DNA of 64,000 nt. Origin: Clostridiales bacterium. GTDB taxonomy: Bacteria > Bacillota > Clostridia > Caldicoprobacterales > DTU083. Position numbers and translations under genes: made by a program. Under the pieces are notes generated by a model. That model did not search any database, was not told the DNA's origin, and saw nothing but the letters and a program-made list of their open reading frames with translations. The stretch lies in the NCBI GenBank assembly GCA_012839095.1, contig DUOA01000127.1:1-64000 (forward strand). Reading direction: 5' to 3'. Each line of letters opens with the position of its first letter. The first letter of the stretch is position 1. Of the stretch, positions 38,631 through 48,503 are shown piece by piece.

Positions 38631-41048
38631 ATGAAAGGTATAATAATGGCAGGTGGTGAAGGTTCGCGCCTTCGCCCTCTGACTTGTGATCTGCCCAAGC
38701 CCATGGTTCCGGTGATGAATAAACCGGTCATGGCATATAGTATTGAGCTTCTTAAAAAATATGGGATTAATGAGATCGGGGTAACCCTGCAGTATCGTCC
38801 GGAACAGATAATGGACTACTTTCAGGATGGTTCCGATTATGGTGTAAAGCTGCACTACTATATCGAGGATACTCCCCTGGGCACGGCAGGCAGCGTAAAG
38901 AATGCCGGCAGTTTTCTGGATCAACCTTTTGTTGTTATCAGCGGAGATGCTTTGACAGATATCAATCTGGAGAGAGCTGTGACATTTCACAGGAAAAGAA
39001 ATTCTTTTGCCACATTGATTTTGAAACGAGTGGAAGTACCTTTGGAATATGGAGTGGTAGTAACCAATGGTACCAACCAGATTACCCGATTCCTGGAAAA
39101 ACCCAATTGGGGTGAAGTGTTCAGTGATACAGTCAATACCGGCATATATATCCTGGAACCTGAAGTGCTGGATTACTTTGAATCAGGCCAGAAGTTTGAT
39201 TTCAGCCAGGATCTCTTTCCAATGCTTCTCAGGGATAGAAAGCCAATGTATGGCTATATAGCGGAAGGATATTGGTGTGACATTGGAAATTCGAAAACCT
39301 ATCTGACTGCCCATTATGATATGCTGGCAGGGCGGGTAGCTCATGGTTTCGACGGTGCAGAAAGAGAGAAAGGTGTTTTTCTTGGCAAAGGAGTCAAAAT
39401 AGACAAGGATGCGATTATAGAAGGGCCCTGCTTAATAGGGGATTACAGCAATGTGGAGAAGGGAGCTGTAATCGGCCCTTATACGGTGATAGGAGCAAAC
39501 TGCAATATTAGAAAGGATGCTACCATTAAGCGCAGTGTTCTCTGGAACCATGTTGAACTGGGAAAAGGAGCGCAAATACGCGGCGCTACACTTTGTACCA
39601 AAGTAGAAACAGAGGAACGGGTTTCGATTTATGAAGGGGCGGTTGTCGGAGATGGATGCGAGCTCCTGCAAGGAGCTGTAATCAAACCGCAGGTAAAAAT
39701 ATGGCCGGACAAAACAGTGGAAGAAGGATGTATTGTACAAACCAATATTATTTGGGGCAGCAGGTCCGGTCGTTCTCTCTTTGGTAAGGACGGCATCAGC
39801 GGTTCTGTTAATGTGGAGCTATCTCCTCAAATTATGTCCAGAATCGGTGCAGCCTTTGGTGCCTTTCTAAATCCTGGTAAAAGAGCAGCTGTTTGCTGTG
39901 ATAACCTTCCCGGCAATGCCATGCTGAAGCACGGCATGATATCCGGATTGCTATCAGCCGGAATTGAGGTATTTGATTTGGGTCAGCTGACGACACCTGT
40001 TCTTCGCTATGCGGTTAAACAACTTGCGTTGGATGCCGGCATACATATTTTTGCTTCGAAAAATAAGGAGGGGAATGCCAGGATTCATTTTGTGGATTCT
40101 GCTGGCAGCACTCTGTCTCCTGCTGAGGAACGAAAAATAGAAAACATTTATATTCGTGATGACTTCAAAAGGCAGAACCATCAGGACATTAAACGCGTCA
40201 ATACCTTATATGACATACCACTTTTTTACATACGCTCACTGATAGATGAAGTAAGAGCGGAAGATATTCGCAGAAAAAAGTACAGAATATTGGTCTCCAC
40301 AAGCGGCAGCAGACTGGGCAGTTATCTCCTGCACAGGCTGCTTGAAGAGCTGGGGTGTGATGTGATAAAGTGCAGGGGTGAGATAGACAAGGAAAGCAAG
40401 ACAGGTGAATATGACCTGAGCTGCATATTGGATGCAAACGGTGAGACTATTGCCCTGTCAGACGAAAATGGAAATAAGATCAGCAGAGAAGAGCATAATG
40501 CACTTATCAGCTTAATTTACCTGAAGAGCAAGCCGCAAGGGAAAATAGCCGTACCATATACAGCCCCGGGAGTCATTGACAAACTGGCCCAATACTATGA
40601 TTGTGATGTAGTGCGTACAAAATCCAGCAAACAAGCCATTATGAAGGAAACTATGGGAACGGATCTGTTTTTATTGTACTTTGACGGCATTGCCTTTCTG
40701 GCTAAGTTATTGGATAGGATGGCTGTGGATAATGTCAGTCTGTCCGATTTAATTGAAGAAATTCCCAAGTTCCACATGAAGGAGATAGAAATTCCCTGTC
40801 CCTGGAACAAGAAGGGCATGGTTATGCGTTCCCTGATAGAGGATGAGATGAACAGCAGGGGTAGAATAGAGTTGTTTGAAGGGATACGTATCAATCGTGA
40901 CAAGGGATGGGCTTTGATACTCCCTGATTCTGACGAGCCTGTATGCAGAGTATACAGCGAAGGTTATAATGAGGAGTATGCGGAAGAACTGGCTGCCTAT
41001 TATGAGAAGCGAATCAGGGAAATCCAGTCAACTGAAGGTTTGAGTTGA
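38631..41048 (+). CDS. Mannose-1-phosphate guanylyltransferase-like protein fused to a degenerate phosphomannomutase domain
   Basis: 805 residues. Nucleotidyltransferase domain (1-235) with [20 protein letters not shown], left-handed beta-helix hexapeptide repeats (about 245-370), then a phosphoglucomutase/phosphomannomutase-like region (about 385-800). The front domain should make a nucleotide sugar (GDP-mannose, or UDP/dTDP-glucose). In the mutase part the catalytic loop TASHNP is replaced by FASKNK (474-479; the Ser476 remains), and the Mg loop DGDGDR is DANGET (601-606), losing two acids and the Arg. The mutase is probably inactive or regulatory. Such fusions occur in Clostridia and cyanobacteria. 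Confidence 0.85.
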   Translation: MKGIIMAGGEGSRLRPLTCDLPKPMVPVMNKPVMAYSIELLKKYGINEIGVTLQYRPEQIMDYFQDGSDYGVKLHYYIEDTPLGTAGSVKNAGSFLDQPFVVISGDALTDINLERAVTFHRKRNSFATLILKRVEVPLEYGVVVTNGTNQITRFLEKPNWGEVFSDTVNTGIYILEPEVLDYFESGQKFDFSQDLFPMLLRDRKPMYGYIAEGYWCDIGNSKTYLTAHYDMLAGRVAHGFDGAEREKGVFLGKGVKIDKDAIIEGPCLIGDYSNVEKGAVIGPYTVIGANCNIRKDATIKRSVLWNHVELGKGAQIRGATLCTKVETEERVSIYEGAVVGDGCELLQGAVIKPQVKIWPDKTVEEGCIVQTNIIWGSRSGRSLFGKDGISGSVNVELSPQIMSRIGAAFGAFLNPGKRAAVCCDNLPGNAMLKHGMISGLLSAGIEVFDLGQLTTPVLRYAVKQLALDAGIHIFASKNKEGNARIHFVDSAGSTLSPAEERKIENIYIRDDFKRQNHQDIKRVNTLYDIPLFYIRSLIDEVRAEDIRRKKYRILVSTSGSRLGSYLLHRLLEELGCDVIKCRGEIDKESKTGEYDLSCILDANGETIALSDENGNKISREEHNALISLIYLKSKPQGKIAVPYTAPGVIDKLAQYYDCDVVRTKSSKQAIMKETMGTDLFLLYFDGIAFLAKLLDRMAVDNVSLSDLIEEIPKFHMKEIEIPCPWNKKGMVMRSLIEDEMNSRGRIELFEGIRINRDKGWALILPDSDEPVCRVYSEGYNEEYAEELAAYYEKRIREIQSTEGLS

Positions 41049-41058
41049 CTTTAGCCGC

Positions 41059-41087
41059 TTGCAGACCCATGTGAATTAAAGTATAAT
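41059..41087 (+). promoter_or_regulatory. Sigma-A promoter for RNase J
   Basis: TTGCAG (41059-41064), 17-base spacer, TATAAT (41082-41087), 67 bases before the start codon. Confidence 0.7.
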
Positions 41088-41153
41088 GGAAATATTGGAG
41101 TTGAGCGGATATTTTACCAATGTGTATAGATTAAAAGGAGGAGAAATTCGTTA

Positions 41154-42815
41154 GTGTCATCAAAAACTAAAACTTTAAAAATAATTCCCCTGGGCGGGCT
41201 GGGTGAAATAGGCAAAAATATGATGGTGGTAGAGTATGCAGACGATATCATCATCATTGATTGCGGCGTCAGCTTTCCTGAGGATGAAATGCTGGGAATC
41301 GACCTTGTGATCCCGGATATCTCCTATTTGCAGAAAAATAAGGAGAAAATAAGAGCAATAGTATTAACCCACGGGCACGAGGACCATATCGGAGCATTAC
41401 CTTATGTATTAAAGGAGATTAATGTACCGGTGTACGGTACCAAGCTTACATTAGGCCTCGTTAGGAATAAATTGGAAGAACATCGTGTTGATGCTTCCTT
41501 GCAGGTAGTAAAGGCAAAGGATGTAGTAAGGTTTGGGAAAATGAAGGTTGAATTCATCAATACCAGCCACAGTATAGCCGATTCCGTTGCCGTTGCCATA
41601 CATTCCCCTGCTGGTATCATTATTCATACCAGCGACTTCAAAGTTGATTTTACCCCAATAGACGGACAGGTAATTGACCTGGCCCGATTTGCCGGCCTGG
41701 GGGAACAGGGCGTCTTAGCCCTGTTTGCAGACAGCACCAATGTTGAGCGCCCCGGTTACACCATGTCGGAAAAAACGGTGGGTGAAACCTTTGAAAGAAT
41801 GTTTGAAGATGCAAAAGGAAGGATCATAATCGCCTCATTTGCGTCCAATATACATCGTATACAGCAGGTTATCAATGCAGCAGCCAAATACAACAGAAAA
41901 CTGTGTGTATCCGGCAGAAGCATGGTTAATGTGGTTAACGTAGCCACCGAGCTGGGATATTTGTCTCTGCCGGACAACATGCTGGTGGATATCGATAATA
42001 TCAGCGATTATCCCGATGAACGGGTTGTGGTACTGACGACCGGCAGCCAGGGAGAACCCATGTCAGCACTGGCCAGAATGGCATCTTCAGAGCACCGAAA
42101 GCTGGATATAAAACCGGATGATTTGGTTATCATATCCGCTACCGCAATACCCGGAAACGAGAAACTGGTATCCAAGATTATCAATCAGTTATTCAAGAAA
42201 GGTGCCAATGTAATTTATGAGGGACTCATGGAAACCCATGTATCCGGCCATGCCTGTCAGGAAGAGTTAAAGCTCATTCATAGTCTGGTAAAGCCCAAAT
42301 TTTTTATCCCTGTTCACGGGGAGTATCGTCATTTGAAACAGCACGCCAGGCTGGCAGAATCCCTGGGCATGCCCAGAGAAAATATACTGATTGCCGATCT
42401 GGGAAACGTAATCGAGCTTACTCCGGATTCATGCAGGATCAGCGATACGGTAACGGCCGGAAAGGTGCTGGTGGACGGCCTTGGCATAGGCGATGTAGGC
42501 AATATTGTTCTACGTGACAGAAAGCATCTGTCTCAGGATGGTTTAATGGTAGTGGTGGTTACGGTGTCCAGGGATAACTTCAGCATTATCTCCGGCCCTG
42601 ATATCATTTCCCGTGGGTTTGTATATGTACGTGAATCAGAAGAGTTGATGGATGATGCCAAAGAAGTAGTTATCAGAGTTATGGAAGAGTGCGAGGAAAG
42701 GAACATCACCGACTGGGGCACCATTAAGCTCAATGTCCGAAGCGCATTGCGTGACTTTCTGTATGAGCGCACCAAACGTAAACCGATGATACTTCCCGTT
42801 ATTATGGAGATATAG
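41154..42815 (+). CDS. rnjA: Ribonuclease J
   Basis: Metallo-beta-lactamase/beta-CASP nuclease with 5'-exo and endonuclease activity in RNA decay. 553 residues: LGEIGKNMMVVEY, zinc motif LTHGHEDHIGALPYVL (about 73-88), later SHSIADS and HTSDFKVD, beta-CASP motif, and IPVHGEYRHLKQHA. The GTG start follows AAAGGAGGAG. Only one RNase J gene is in this window, so J1 versus J2 cannot be decided. Confidence 0.95.
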   Translation: MSSKTKTLKIIPLGGLGEIGKNMMVVEYADDIIIIDCGVSFPEDEMLGIDLVIPDISYLQKNKEKIRAIVLTHGHEDHIGALPYVLKEINVPVYGTKLTLGLVRNKLEEHRVDASLQVVKAKDVVRFGKMKVEFINTSHSIADSVAVAIHSPAGIIIHTSDFKVDFTPIDGQVIDLARFAGLGEQGVLALFADSTNVERPGYTMSEKTVGETFERMFEDAKGRIIIASFASNIHRIQQVINAAAKYNRKLCVSGRSMVNVVNVATELGYLSLPDNMLVDIDNISDYPDERVVVLTTGSQGEPMSALARMASSEHRKLDIKPDDLVIISATAIPGNEKLVSKIINQLFKKGANVIYEGLMETHVSGHACQEELKLIHSLVKPKFFIPVHGEYRHLKQHARLAESLGMPRENILIADLGNVIELTPDSCRISDTVTAGKVLVDGLGIGDVGNIVLRDRKHLSQDGLMVVVVTVSRDNFSIISGPDIISRGFVYVRESEELMDDAKEVVIRVMEECEERNITDWGTIKLNVRSALRDFLYERTKRKPMILPVIMEI

Positions 42816-42886
42816 CTGGAATTTATTAATATGGCATGTCAGCCGATAGAGGAAAGTAAGCGTATGGAGTTTCGTCTGCTTTTATC

Positions 42887-42915
42887 TTGCCAAACTTTAA
42901 GCCGGGCTATATAAT
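42887..42915 (+). promoter_or_regulatory. Sigma-A promoter for mltG
   Basis: TTGCCA (42887-42892), 17-base spacer, TATAAT (42910-42915), 46 bases before the mltG ATG. Confidence 0.7.
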
Positions 42916-42961
42916 GTAACTAGATTAAACCTAAAAAAGCTACCATCCTGGGAGGTATTTC

Positions 42962-44131
42962 ATGGCTGAAACTACAGCAGCGAGGAGTAAGAAAACCGTA
43001 CAATCAGATAAACATAAATTCAGATTACATCCTGTATTGAAAAAAATGCTGAGACAGCTTCTTGTTTTTTTAGTTAGTCTTTCTATAGTGTCAGGCTCTA
43101 TTTATTTGGCTGTACAGACAGTTTACAGCAAGTTTTTTAAGCCGGTGGATCCTGAGAATGATACCAAGATTACCATCGAAGTGCCCATGGGCACTTCGAT
43201 AAACGGCATTGCCAAGATATTATACGAAAACAATCTGATTCGAAACACAGGTGCATTTAAGCTTATGGTTGATCTCTCCAATAAAGCCAATAAAATGCAG
43301 GCAGGAAAATACGAATTATCACAGAACATGACCCTGCAGGAGATGATTGACGAGCTGATGACCGGCAGGGTTTCAGTTTCCACTATACTTGTTACAATCA
43401 GAGAAGGCGAAGATATAAGGAAGATTGCATCCCGTCTCGTAAACGAGTATAAGATGAATTTTACAGTGGAACAGTTTATTGCAGAGGCCAAAAAAATTGA
43501 CAAGTATGCGGAGGATTATCCCTTTCTCAACAATATACCTGAAGAAAGAAAGGCCTTGAAATTTCCAATGGAAGGTTATTTGTTTCCTGACACCTATGAT
43601 TTCTATGCGGATTCAAGTCCCGAACGGATTATTCGCACCATGCTGAGTGAATTTGACGCCAACTTTACCTTGGAAATGCGCGAATTGGCCGAAGAGAAGG
43701 GAATGAGCATGGATGAAGTTGTAACCCTGGCATCCATTATTCAGAATGAAGCTAAGAGCGAGGAGTTTACCAAGGTATCGGCTGTTTTTCATAATCGCTT
43801 GAACATTAAAATGAATCTGGAATCCTGTGCAACGGTAAATTATGTTTTGGAGGACAGGGAGGTTAATCAAGTTACTATTACAGTAGAAGATACTAAAATA
43901 GATTCTCCTTACAACACCTATCGAAATCCAGGGCTGCCCATAGGTCCCATTTCCTCCCCCGGCAAAGCAGCATTGGAAGCAGCTTTGCAGCCCTATGCTG
44001 AATTTATGGAACCTAACGAGGCCATGCTGTTTTTTGTATTGATGGATCCCGAAATTGGTCATCATGCATTTAACAGCACCTATGAAGGGCATGTAAAGGA
44101 TAAGAAAAAATATGAGGTTAACTGGAATTAA
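42962..44131 (+). CDS. mltG: Endolytic transglycosylase MltG (YceG-like, YrrL)
   Basis: Membrane enzyme that cuts nascent peptidoglycan strands. 389 residues: basic cytoplasmic start, one TM segment (about 33-54), LysM-like region (MGTSINGIAKILYENNLI), and a catalytic domain with ASIIQNEAKSEEFTKVSAVF where Glu263 is the predicted catalytic residue, plus SPYNTYRNPGLPIGPISSPG. GGGAGG upstream of the ATG. Confidence 0.95.
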   Translation: MAETTAARSKKTVQSDKHKFRLHPVLKKMLRQLLVFLVSLSIVSGSIYLAVQTVYSKFFKPVDPENDTKITIEVPMGTSINGIAKILYENNLIRNTGAFKLMVDLSNKANKMQAGKYELSQNMTLQEMIDELMTGRVSVSTILVTIREGEDIRKIASRLVNEYKMNFTVEQFIAEAKKIDKYAEDYPFLNNIPEERKALKFPMEGYLFPDTYDFYADSSPERIIRTMLSEFDANFTLEMRELAEEKGMSMDEVVTLASIIQNEAKSEEFTKVSAVFHNRLNIKMNLESCATVNYVLEDREVNQVTITVEDTKIDSPYNTYRNPGLPIGPISSPGKAALEAALQPYAEFMEPNEAMLFFVLMDPEIGHHAFNSTYEGHVKDKKKYEVNWN

Positions 44132-44160
44132 CAGTAATTTCATATTTAGGCCGACAGCAG

Positions 44161-44190
44161 GCTCACTTTTCAAGTGAGCTTTCTCTTTTT
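44161..44190 (+). terminator. Intrinsic terminator between mltG and trmR
   Basis: Perfect 8-bp stem GCTCACTT / AAGTGAGC (44161-44168, 44172-44179), 3-base loop, followed by a T-rich run to 44190. Confidence 0.85.
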
Positions 44191-44206
44191 AGTGAGGTGC
44201 AGATAG

Positions 44207-44869
44207 ATGGAATATATAAACAAAAAATATATAGATGAGTATCTTGCTGATTTGATTGATTTTCCTGAGACGCCGGTTATGGCAGAAATACGGAAAGCTG
44301 CAGAAGAAAAGAACTATCCCATACTCAGACCCCTTGCTGCTTCCCTTCTTAATATCATGGTGCGCATGAAAAATCCGTATTCGGTATTGGAAATCGGCAC
44401 CTCCATCGGCTATTCGGGGATGGTGATATTGGGGGCTATGGAAGCCAAAGGACGTCTGACTACAGTGGATTCGGATGAAGATGTACTTCGCCTGGCTAAG
44501 GAAAACTTCAGAAAACAAGGTGTATCGGATCGGGTACTGCTGATATGCGGAGACGGAAGGGATGTTCTGCATCATTTGGAGGACGCCTTTGACATGATTT
44601 TTTTAGACGGCCCCAAAGCCCAGTATCTGCTCTATCTGCCTGACTGTATCAGGCTGCTGAAGAATAATGGTATACTAATTTGTGATAATGTTTTATTTTA
44701 CGGCATGGTAGCGAAGGACAGCCTGATTCAAAAAAGAAAGATAACAATTGTGAAACGGCTGCGAAAGTTCCTTCGTATTCTTACTGAGCATCCCATACTG
44801 GATACCACCATTATTCCAATAGGGGACGGAATTTCAGTCAGTATTAAAAAGGGCAGCGATATGATGTAA
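44207..44869 (+). CDS. trmR: tRNA 5-hydroxyuridine methyltransferase TrmR (O-methyltransferase family 3)
   Basis: 220 residues with SAM-binding VLEIGTSIGYSGMV, acidic SAM ribose-binding TTVDSDEDVL and FLDGPKAQYLLYLP. Similar to Bacillus YrrM/TrmR, which methylates 5-hydroxyuridine at the wobble position to 5-methoxyuridine. The next gene is the U32-family hydroxylase that makes the substrate, supporting this over a caffeoyl-CoA-type methyltransferase. Confidence 0.85.
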   Translation: MEYINKKYIDEYLADLIDFPETPVMAEIRKAAEEKNYPILRPLAASLLNIMVRMKNPYSVLEIGTSIGYSGMVILGAMEAKGRLTTVDSDEDVLRLAKENFRKQGVSDRVLLICGDGRDVLHHLEDAFDMIFLDGPKAQYLLYLPDCIRLLKNNGILICDNVLFYGMVAKDSLIQKRKITIVKRLRKFLRILTEHPILDTTIIPIGDGISVSIKKGSDMM

Positions 44870-44917
44870 AGATAAATTTAGGGCTATAAAGAACTATTAC
44901 TACAGGGAGGCAGAAAA

Positions 44918-46147
44918 ATGAGAAACAAACCGGAGCTTCTGGCACCTGCCGGAAACCTGGAAAAGTTAAAAACGGCTATTGCTTATGGTGCGGATGCGGT
45001 GTATTTAGGAGGCCGGCAGTTTGGCTTGCGTGCCTTTGCAGACAATTTCAGTCTGGAAGAAATAAAAGAGGGCATAGACTACGCTCATAGTATGCATAGG
45101 AAAGTTTATGTCACTATGAACATATTTGCCCGCAATGATGACTTTATCGGAATGAAAGAGTATATAAAATCTCTCAGGCAATTAGGTGTAGATGCGGTTA
45201 TCCTATCTGATCCGGGAATTCTTGACCTGATCAGGGAAACGGAACCCGATTTGGAAATTCACTTGAGCACCCAGGCAAACAATACCAATTACCGAAGCGC
45301 CATATTCTGGCACAAACTTGGGGTTAAGCGCATTATCCTGGCCAGGGAGCTGTCATTGAAGGAAATCCGTCAGATTCGGGATAATGTTCCCGATAGTCTG
45401 GAATTGGAAGCTTTTGTTCATGGTGCCATGTGCATGTCCTACTCCGGCAGGTGCACCATCAGCAATTATCTGTCCGGACGGGATGCAAACCGGGGAGAAT
45501 GTACGCAGCCCTGCCGCTGGCGTTACTTTGTGGTAGAGGAGACAAGACAGGGAGAATACATGCCAATATTGGAAGATGAGCAGGGTACCTACCTGTTCAA
45601 TTCCAAGGATCTTTGCATGCTTGAATATATCCCGCAATTGGTGGAAGCAGGCCTGTCCAGCCTGAAAATTGAGGGCAGGATGAAGTCCCTGTATTATGTG
45701 GCAAGTACTGTGGCACCTTACCGCAAGGAATTGAATCGGTATTATAAGGACCCTGAGAACTACCGATTTGATCCCAACAGCATGTCAGAGTTAAAAAAAG
45801 CCAGTCACAGACCCTTTACCACCGGTTTCTATTTTGGAAAACCCGGCAGCGATTCCAAACAATATGAAAGCAGCGGCTATATCAGAGGGTATGATTTTGT
45901 AGCCATACTGCTGGAAAATCATTGTGATGATGAAATGATTCTGGTGGAACAGAGAAATAATTTTAAACTAGGGGATAGGTTGGAAATCATGCAGCCAGGA
46001 GAAGAGTTCATTGATTATGTAGTTACTGAATTGTACGATGAGGACAGTAACCCTGTCACAGAAGCGCCGCACCCGCAGCAACGGCTCTTTATGCCATATA
46101 GGGGAAGCCTAAAACCCTTTTCATTGTTCAGGCGGAAAAAGGGATAA
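44918..46147 (+). CDS. trhP: Peptidase-U32-family tRNA uridine hydroxylation protein TrhP
   Basis: 409 residues, starts ELLAPAGNLEKLKTAIAYGAD after MRNKP, TIM-barrel U32 fold. The cysteine cluster GAMCMSYSGRCTISNYL and RGECTQPCRW (about 168-205) fits the iron-sulphur site of the U32 family. In Bacillus the equivalent proteins (YrrN/YrrO) use prephenate to form 5-hydroxyuridine at tRNA position 34. Only one subunit-type gene is present here, unlike the Bacillus pair. Confidence 0.88.
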   Translation: MRNKPELLAPAGNLEKLKTAIAYGADAVYLGGRQFGLRAFADNFSLEEIKEGIDYAHSMHRKVYVTMNIFARNDDFIGMKEYIKSLRQLGVDAVILSDPGILDLIRETEPDLEIHLSTQANNTNYRSAIFWHKLGVKRIILARELSLKEIRQIRDNVPDSLELEAFVHGAMCMSYSGRCTISNYLSGRDANRGECTQPCRWRYFVVEETRQGEYMPILEDEQGTYLFNSKDLCMLEYIPQLVEAGLSSLKIEGRMKSLYYVASTVAPYRKELNRYYKDPENYRFDPNSMSELKKASHRPFTTGFYFGKPGSDSKQYESSGYIRGYDFVAILLENHCDDEMILVEQRNNFKLGDRLEIMQPGEEFIDYVVTELYDEDSNPVTEAPHPQQRLFMPYRGSLKPFSLFRRKKG

Positions 46148-46202
46148 GGAAAAGCACAATTTTTGCCTTTTACCACTAGCATCCTTTTTCTCAACCTATA
46201 AT

Positions 46203-46231
46203 GCACATTTTGATGTACACCTTCATATATT
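46203..46231 (+). promoter_or_regulatory. Possible SigE-type sporulation promoter for sigK
   Basis: GCACATT (46203-46209), 14-base spacer, CATATATT (46224-46231). This loosely fits the mother-cell SigE pattern (TCATATT / CATACAAT), and sigK is transcribed by SigE RNA polymerase in Bacillus. No sigma-A pair is seen in this gap. Confidence 0.35.
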
Positions 46232-46261
46232 AAAGAGCGGGTACTTTTTGGAGGTGACATC

Positions 46262-46999
46262 ATGGAAGCCATCACCGGAAGTCTTTTGGCACTGATAAAA
46301 TTATTGTTTTTTATTGCCCATGTTACCGGCAGTAATTCATTTCCCAAGCCTTTGAGCCCGGAAGAAGAAGAATATCATCTTATCAGGTATTCTCAGGGCA
46401 ACGAAGAATCACGAAATATTTTGATTGAACATAATCTGAGGCTGGTTGCTCATATCGTTAAAAAGTACAACAGCACCGGCAGAGATGTGGATGATCTGAT
46501 TTCCATAGGGACAATTGGATTAATAAAAGCGATTTCTACCTACAATATGGAAAAAAAAACACGACTGGCTACTTATGCAGCCCGCTGTATAGAAAATGAA
46601 ATTCTGATGACCATTCGTGCTTCCAGAAAGACAAAGAGCGAAGTCTCCTTACAGGATCCTATCGGAGTAGACAAGGAAGGCAATGAAATAACACTGATTG
46701 ATATATTAGGCAGCCATCCTGATACGGTGACAGATCAGGTAGAGCTTAAGCTGCTGACAGTAAAACTATACAAAAAAATGCAGACTGTATTAAAAAAAAG
46801 AGAACAGATTGTATTGGAGATGCGGTATGGACTTACTAATGGCAAAACAAGAACACAAAGGGAAATTGCGCAATTGCTGGGGATATCCCGCTCCTATGTG
46901 TCACGGATTGAAAAAAGAGCAATCATGAAACTGGCGAAGGAAATGGATCCAAATTTCACAATGTCGAATGAAAATGTCTCAAATGAGGAGGTAAATTAA
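46262..46999 (+). CDS. sigK: Late mother-cell sporulation sigma factor SigK
   Basis: 245 residues with an N-terminal hydrophobic pro-sequence (about 1-20, LLALIKLLFFIAHV) of the kind removed by a membrane protease, then NLRLVAHIVKKYN, DLISIGTIGLIKAI, RLATYAARCIENEILM, DPIGVDKEGNEI, and region 4 TQREIAQLLGISRSYVSRIE. The match to Bacillus SigK is strong over its whole length, and SigE is less likely because of the start and the DPIG segment. The gene is uninterrupted: there is no skin-type insertion. Confidence 0.94.
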   Translation: MEAITGSLLALIKLLFFIAHVTGSNSFPKPLSPEEEEYHLIRYSQGNEESRNILIEHNLRLVAHIVKKYNSTGRDVDDLISIGTIGLIKAISTYNMEKKTRLATYAARCIENEILMTIRASRKTKSEVSLQDPIGVDKEGNEITLIDILGSHPDTVTDQVELKLLTVKLYKKMQTVLKKREQIVLEMRYGLTNGKTRTQREIAQLLGISRSYVSRIEKRAIMKLAKEMDPNFTMSNENVSNEEVN

Positions 47000-47076
47000 G
47001 CCGCTGCTGCCGTCTTAATGTCATTTCATTATTCTGGAATATATGGAATAATTAATAATTAACTCCGGTAACTCCA

Positions 47077-47105
47077 TTGACATTCATCATATATTTCTAT
47101 ATTAT
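47077..47105 (+). promoter_or_regulatory. Sigma-A promoter for yqeG-aroE
   Basis: Perfect -35 TTGACA (47077-47082), 17-base spacer, TATTAT (47100-47105). It may also drive the genes downstream of aroE, since no other promoter was found before 52128. Confidence 0.72.
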
Positions 47106-47144
47106 ATAAACGATAAGCAAAGATTGAAGCAAAGGAAGATCATA

Positions 47145-47660
47145 TTGCACAACATGCTGAAGCCTAACCTGACTGTCGGTTCTATATTTGATATTGATCT
47201 CCAATCTCTGATGGAAAAGGGGTATAAATATATTATTATAGATGTTGACAATACGATAACTGCCTGGAATCATTATAAAATCAGTCAAAGGCTTAGAAAC
47301 TGGGTATTCAAGGCTAAAGAAACAGGTTTTAGCATCTGTCTTTTGTCCAACAATAATCAAGCGAAGGTACAAAAATTTGCTTCGGAACTGAGTGTCATGG
47401 CTGCACCTGTCGGGGGAAAACCTCGTTTACGATCTTTTAAGAGTGCTCTGACTGCTCTAAGAGGCGGCACGCACAACACATTGGTCATAGGAGATCAAAT
47501 TTTCACTGATATTCTGGGCGGAAACCGGGCAGGGCTTTTTACCATTCTGGTCGATCCTATTGACAATAAAGAATTCATAGGAACAAAGTTTACCAGGCTG
47601 ATGGAACGTATAGTAGCAGGAAGGAGGCCCATATGCAAATCACACCGGCAACCAAGGTAG
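47145..47660 (+). CDS. yqeG: YqeG-family HAD-type phosphatase
   Basis: 171 residues with HAD motifs: DVDNTITAW (motif I), LLSNNN (motif II), conserved Lys in KPRLRSFKSAL and IGDQIFTDILGGNRAG. Related to the Gep4 phosphatidylglycerophosphate phosphatases; a role in phosphatidylglycerol synthesis is plausible but not shown. The TTG at 47145 is preferred (AAAGGAAG 6 bases upstream, LKPNLTV start); a TTG at 47124 would add 7 residues. It overlaps aroE by 28 bases. Confidence 0.88.
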   Translation: MHNMLKPNLTVGSIFDIDLQSLMEKGYKYIIIDVDNTITAWNHYKISQRLRNWVFKAKETGFSICLLSNNNQAKVQKFASELSVMAAPVGGKPRLRSFKSALTALRGGTHNTLVIGDQIFTDILGGNRAGLFTILVDPIDNKEFIGTKFTRLMERIVAGRRPICKSHRQPR

Positions 47661-48475
47661 TCGGTCTCATTGGGCATCCGGTGGCTCACAGTCTGTCACC
47701 TGTTTTGCACAATCATCTTTACCAATCATTGGGACTTGATATGGTGTATCATGCCTTTGATGTATTGCCTGATCAGGTGGAAGCTGCTGCAGCCGGGCTG
47801 AAAGCCCTTGGATTCACTGGCTTTAATGTTACCGTTCCCCATAAGGAAGTGGTATATAATCTTCTGGATTGGATTGATGAAGAGGCCGAAATAGTTGGTG
47901 CTGTCAATACCGTGAAGATTGAAAACGGACGATTGGAGGGGTATAATACCGACGGGCAGGGGTTCATTCAGTCATTGCATGCATCGGGTTTTTCTGTCAG
48001 CAATAAAAAAGTAGTTATGCTCGGCGCAGGCGGGGCCGCCAGGGCCATTGGAATATCTGTCTCTAAAGAAGAACCGGAAGAAATCTGTATTATAAACCGA
48101 ACTTTCAGCAGGGCTGATAGACTGGCATACTTAATCAACAACCACAAAGGAAGAAGAATTGCCAGAGCCGCTTCAGTTATACCGGCAAATACTGATTTTA
48201 TTATTAACACAACCTGTCTGGGTATGTGGCCTGATACAGTTGGAAATCCAATACAGGGATACAGCTTATCAAGTCACATGGTAGTTTGTGATATAGTTTA
48301 CAATCCCAGGCAGACAGCAATGCTAAAGTATGCAGAGAAACATGGCTGCAGGGTCTGTGACGGGATGGGAATGCTGATAGGACAGGGAATCAAAGCAGTT
48401 GAAATATGGCTGGATACTTCTCTTTCCAAGGATTCCTGGCAGCTCATGTCCAAGGCAGCCTATAATCATAAGTAA
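47633..48475 (+). CDS. aroE: Shikimate dehydrogenase
   Basis: NADPH-dependent step four of the shikimate pathway. 280 residues with GLIGHPVAHSLSPVLHN, NVTVPHKE containing the catalytic Lys, NTDGQGF, Rossmann motif VVMLGAGGAARAIGI and GMGMLIGQG. GGAAGGAGG lies in the end of yqeG. In most Clostridia this locus continues directly to pilB; here three other genes intervene. Confidence 0.95.
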   Translation: MQITPATKVVGLIGHPVAHSLSPVLHNHLYQSLGLDMVYHAFDVLPDQVEAAAAGLKALGFTGFNVTVPHKEVVYNLLDWIDEEAEIVGAVNTVKIENGRLEGYNTDGQGFIQSLHASGFSVSNKKVVMLGAGGAARAIGISVSKEEPEEICIINRTFSRADRLAYLINNHKGRRIARAASVIPANTDFIINTTCLGMWPDTVGNPIQGYSLSSHMVVCDIVYNPRQTAMLKYAEKHGCRVCDGMGMLIGQGIKAVEIWLDTSLSKDSWQLMSKAAYNHK

Positions 48476-48503
48476 GTATCATATTCAAAAGGAGGTCATC
48501 TGT

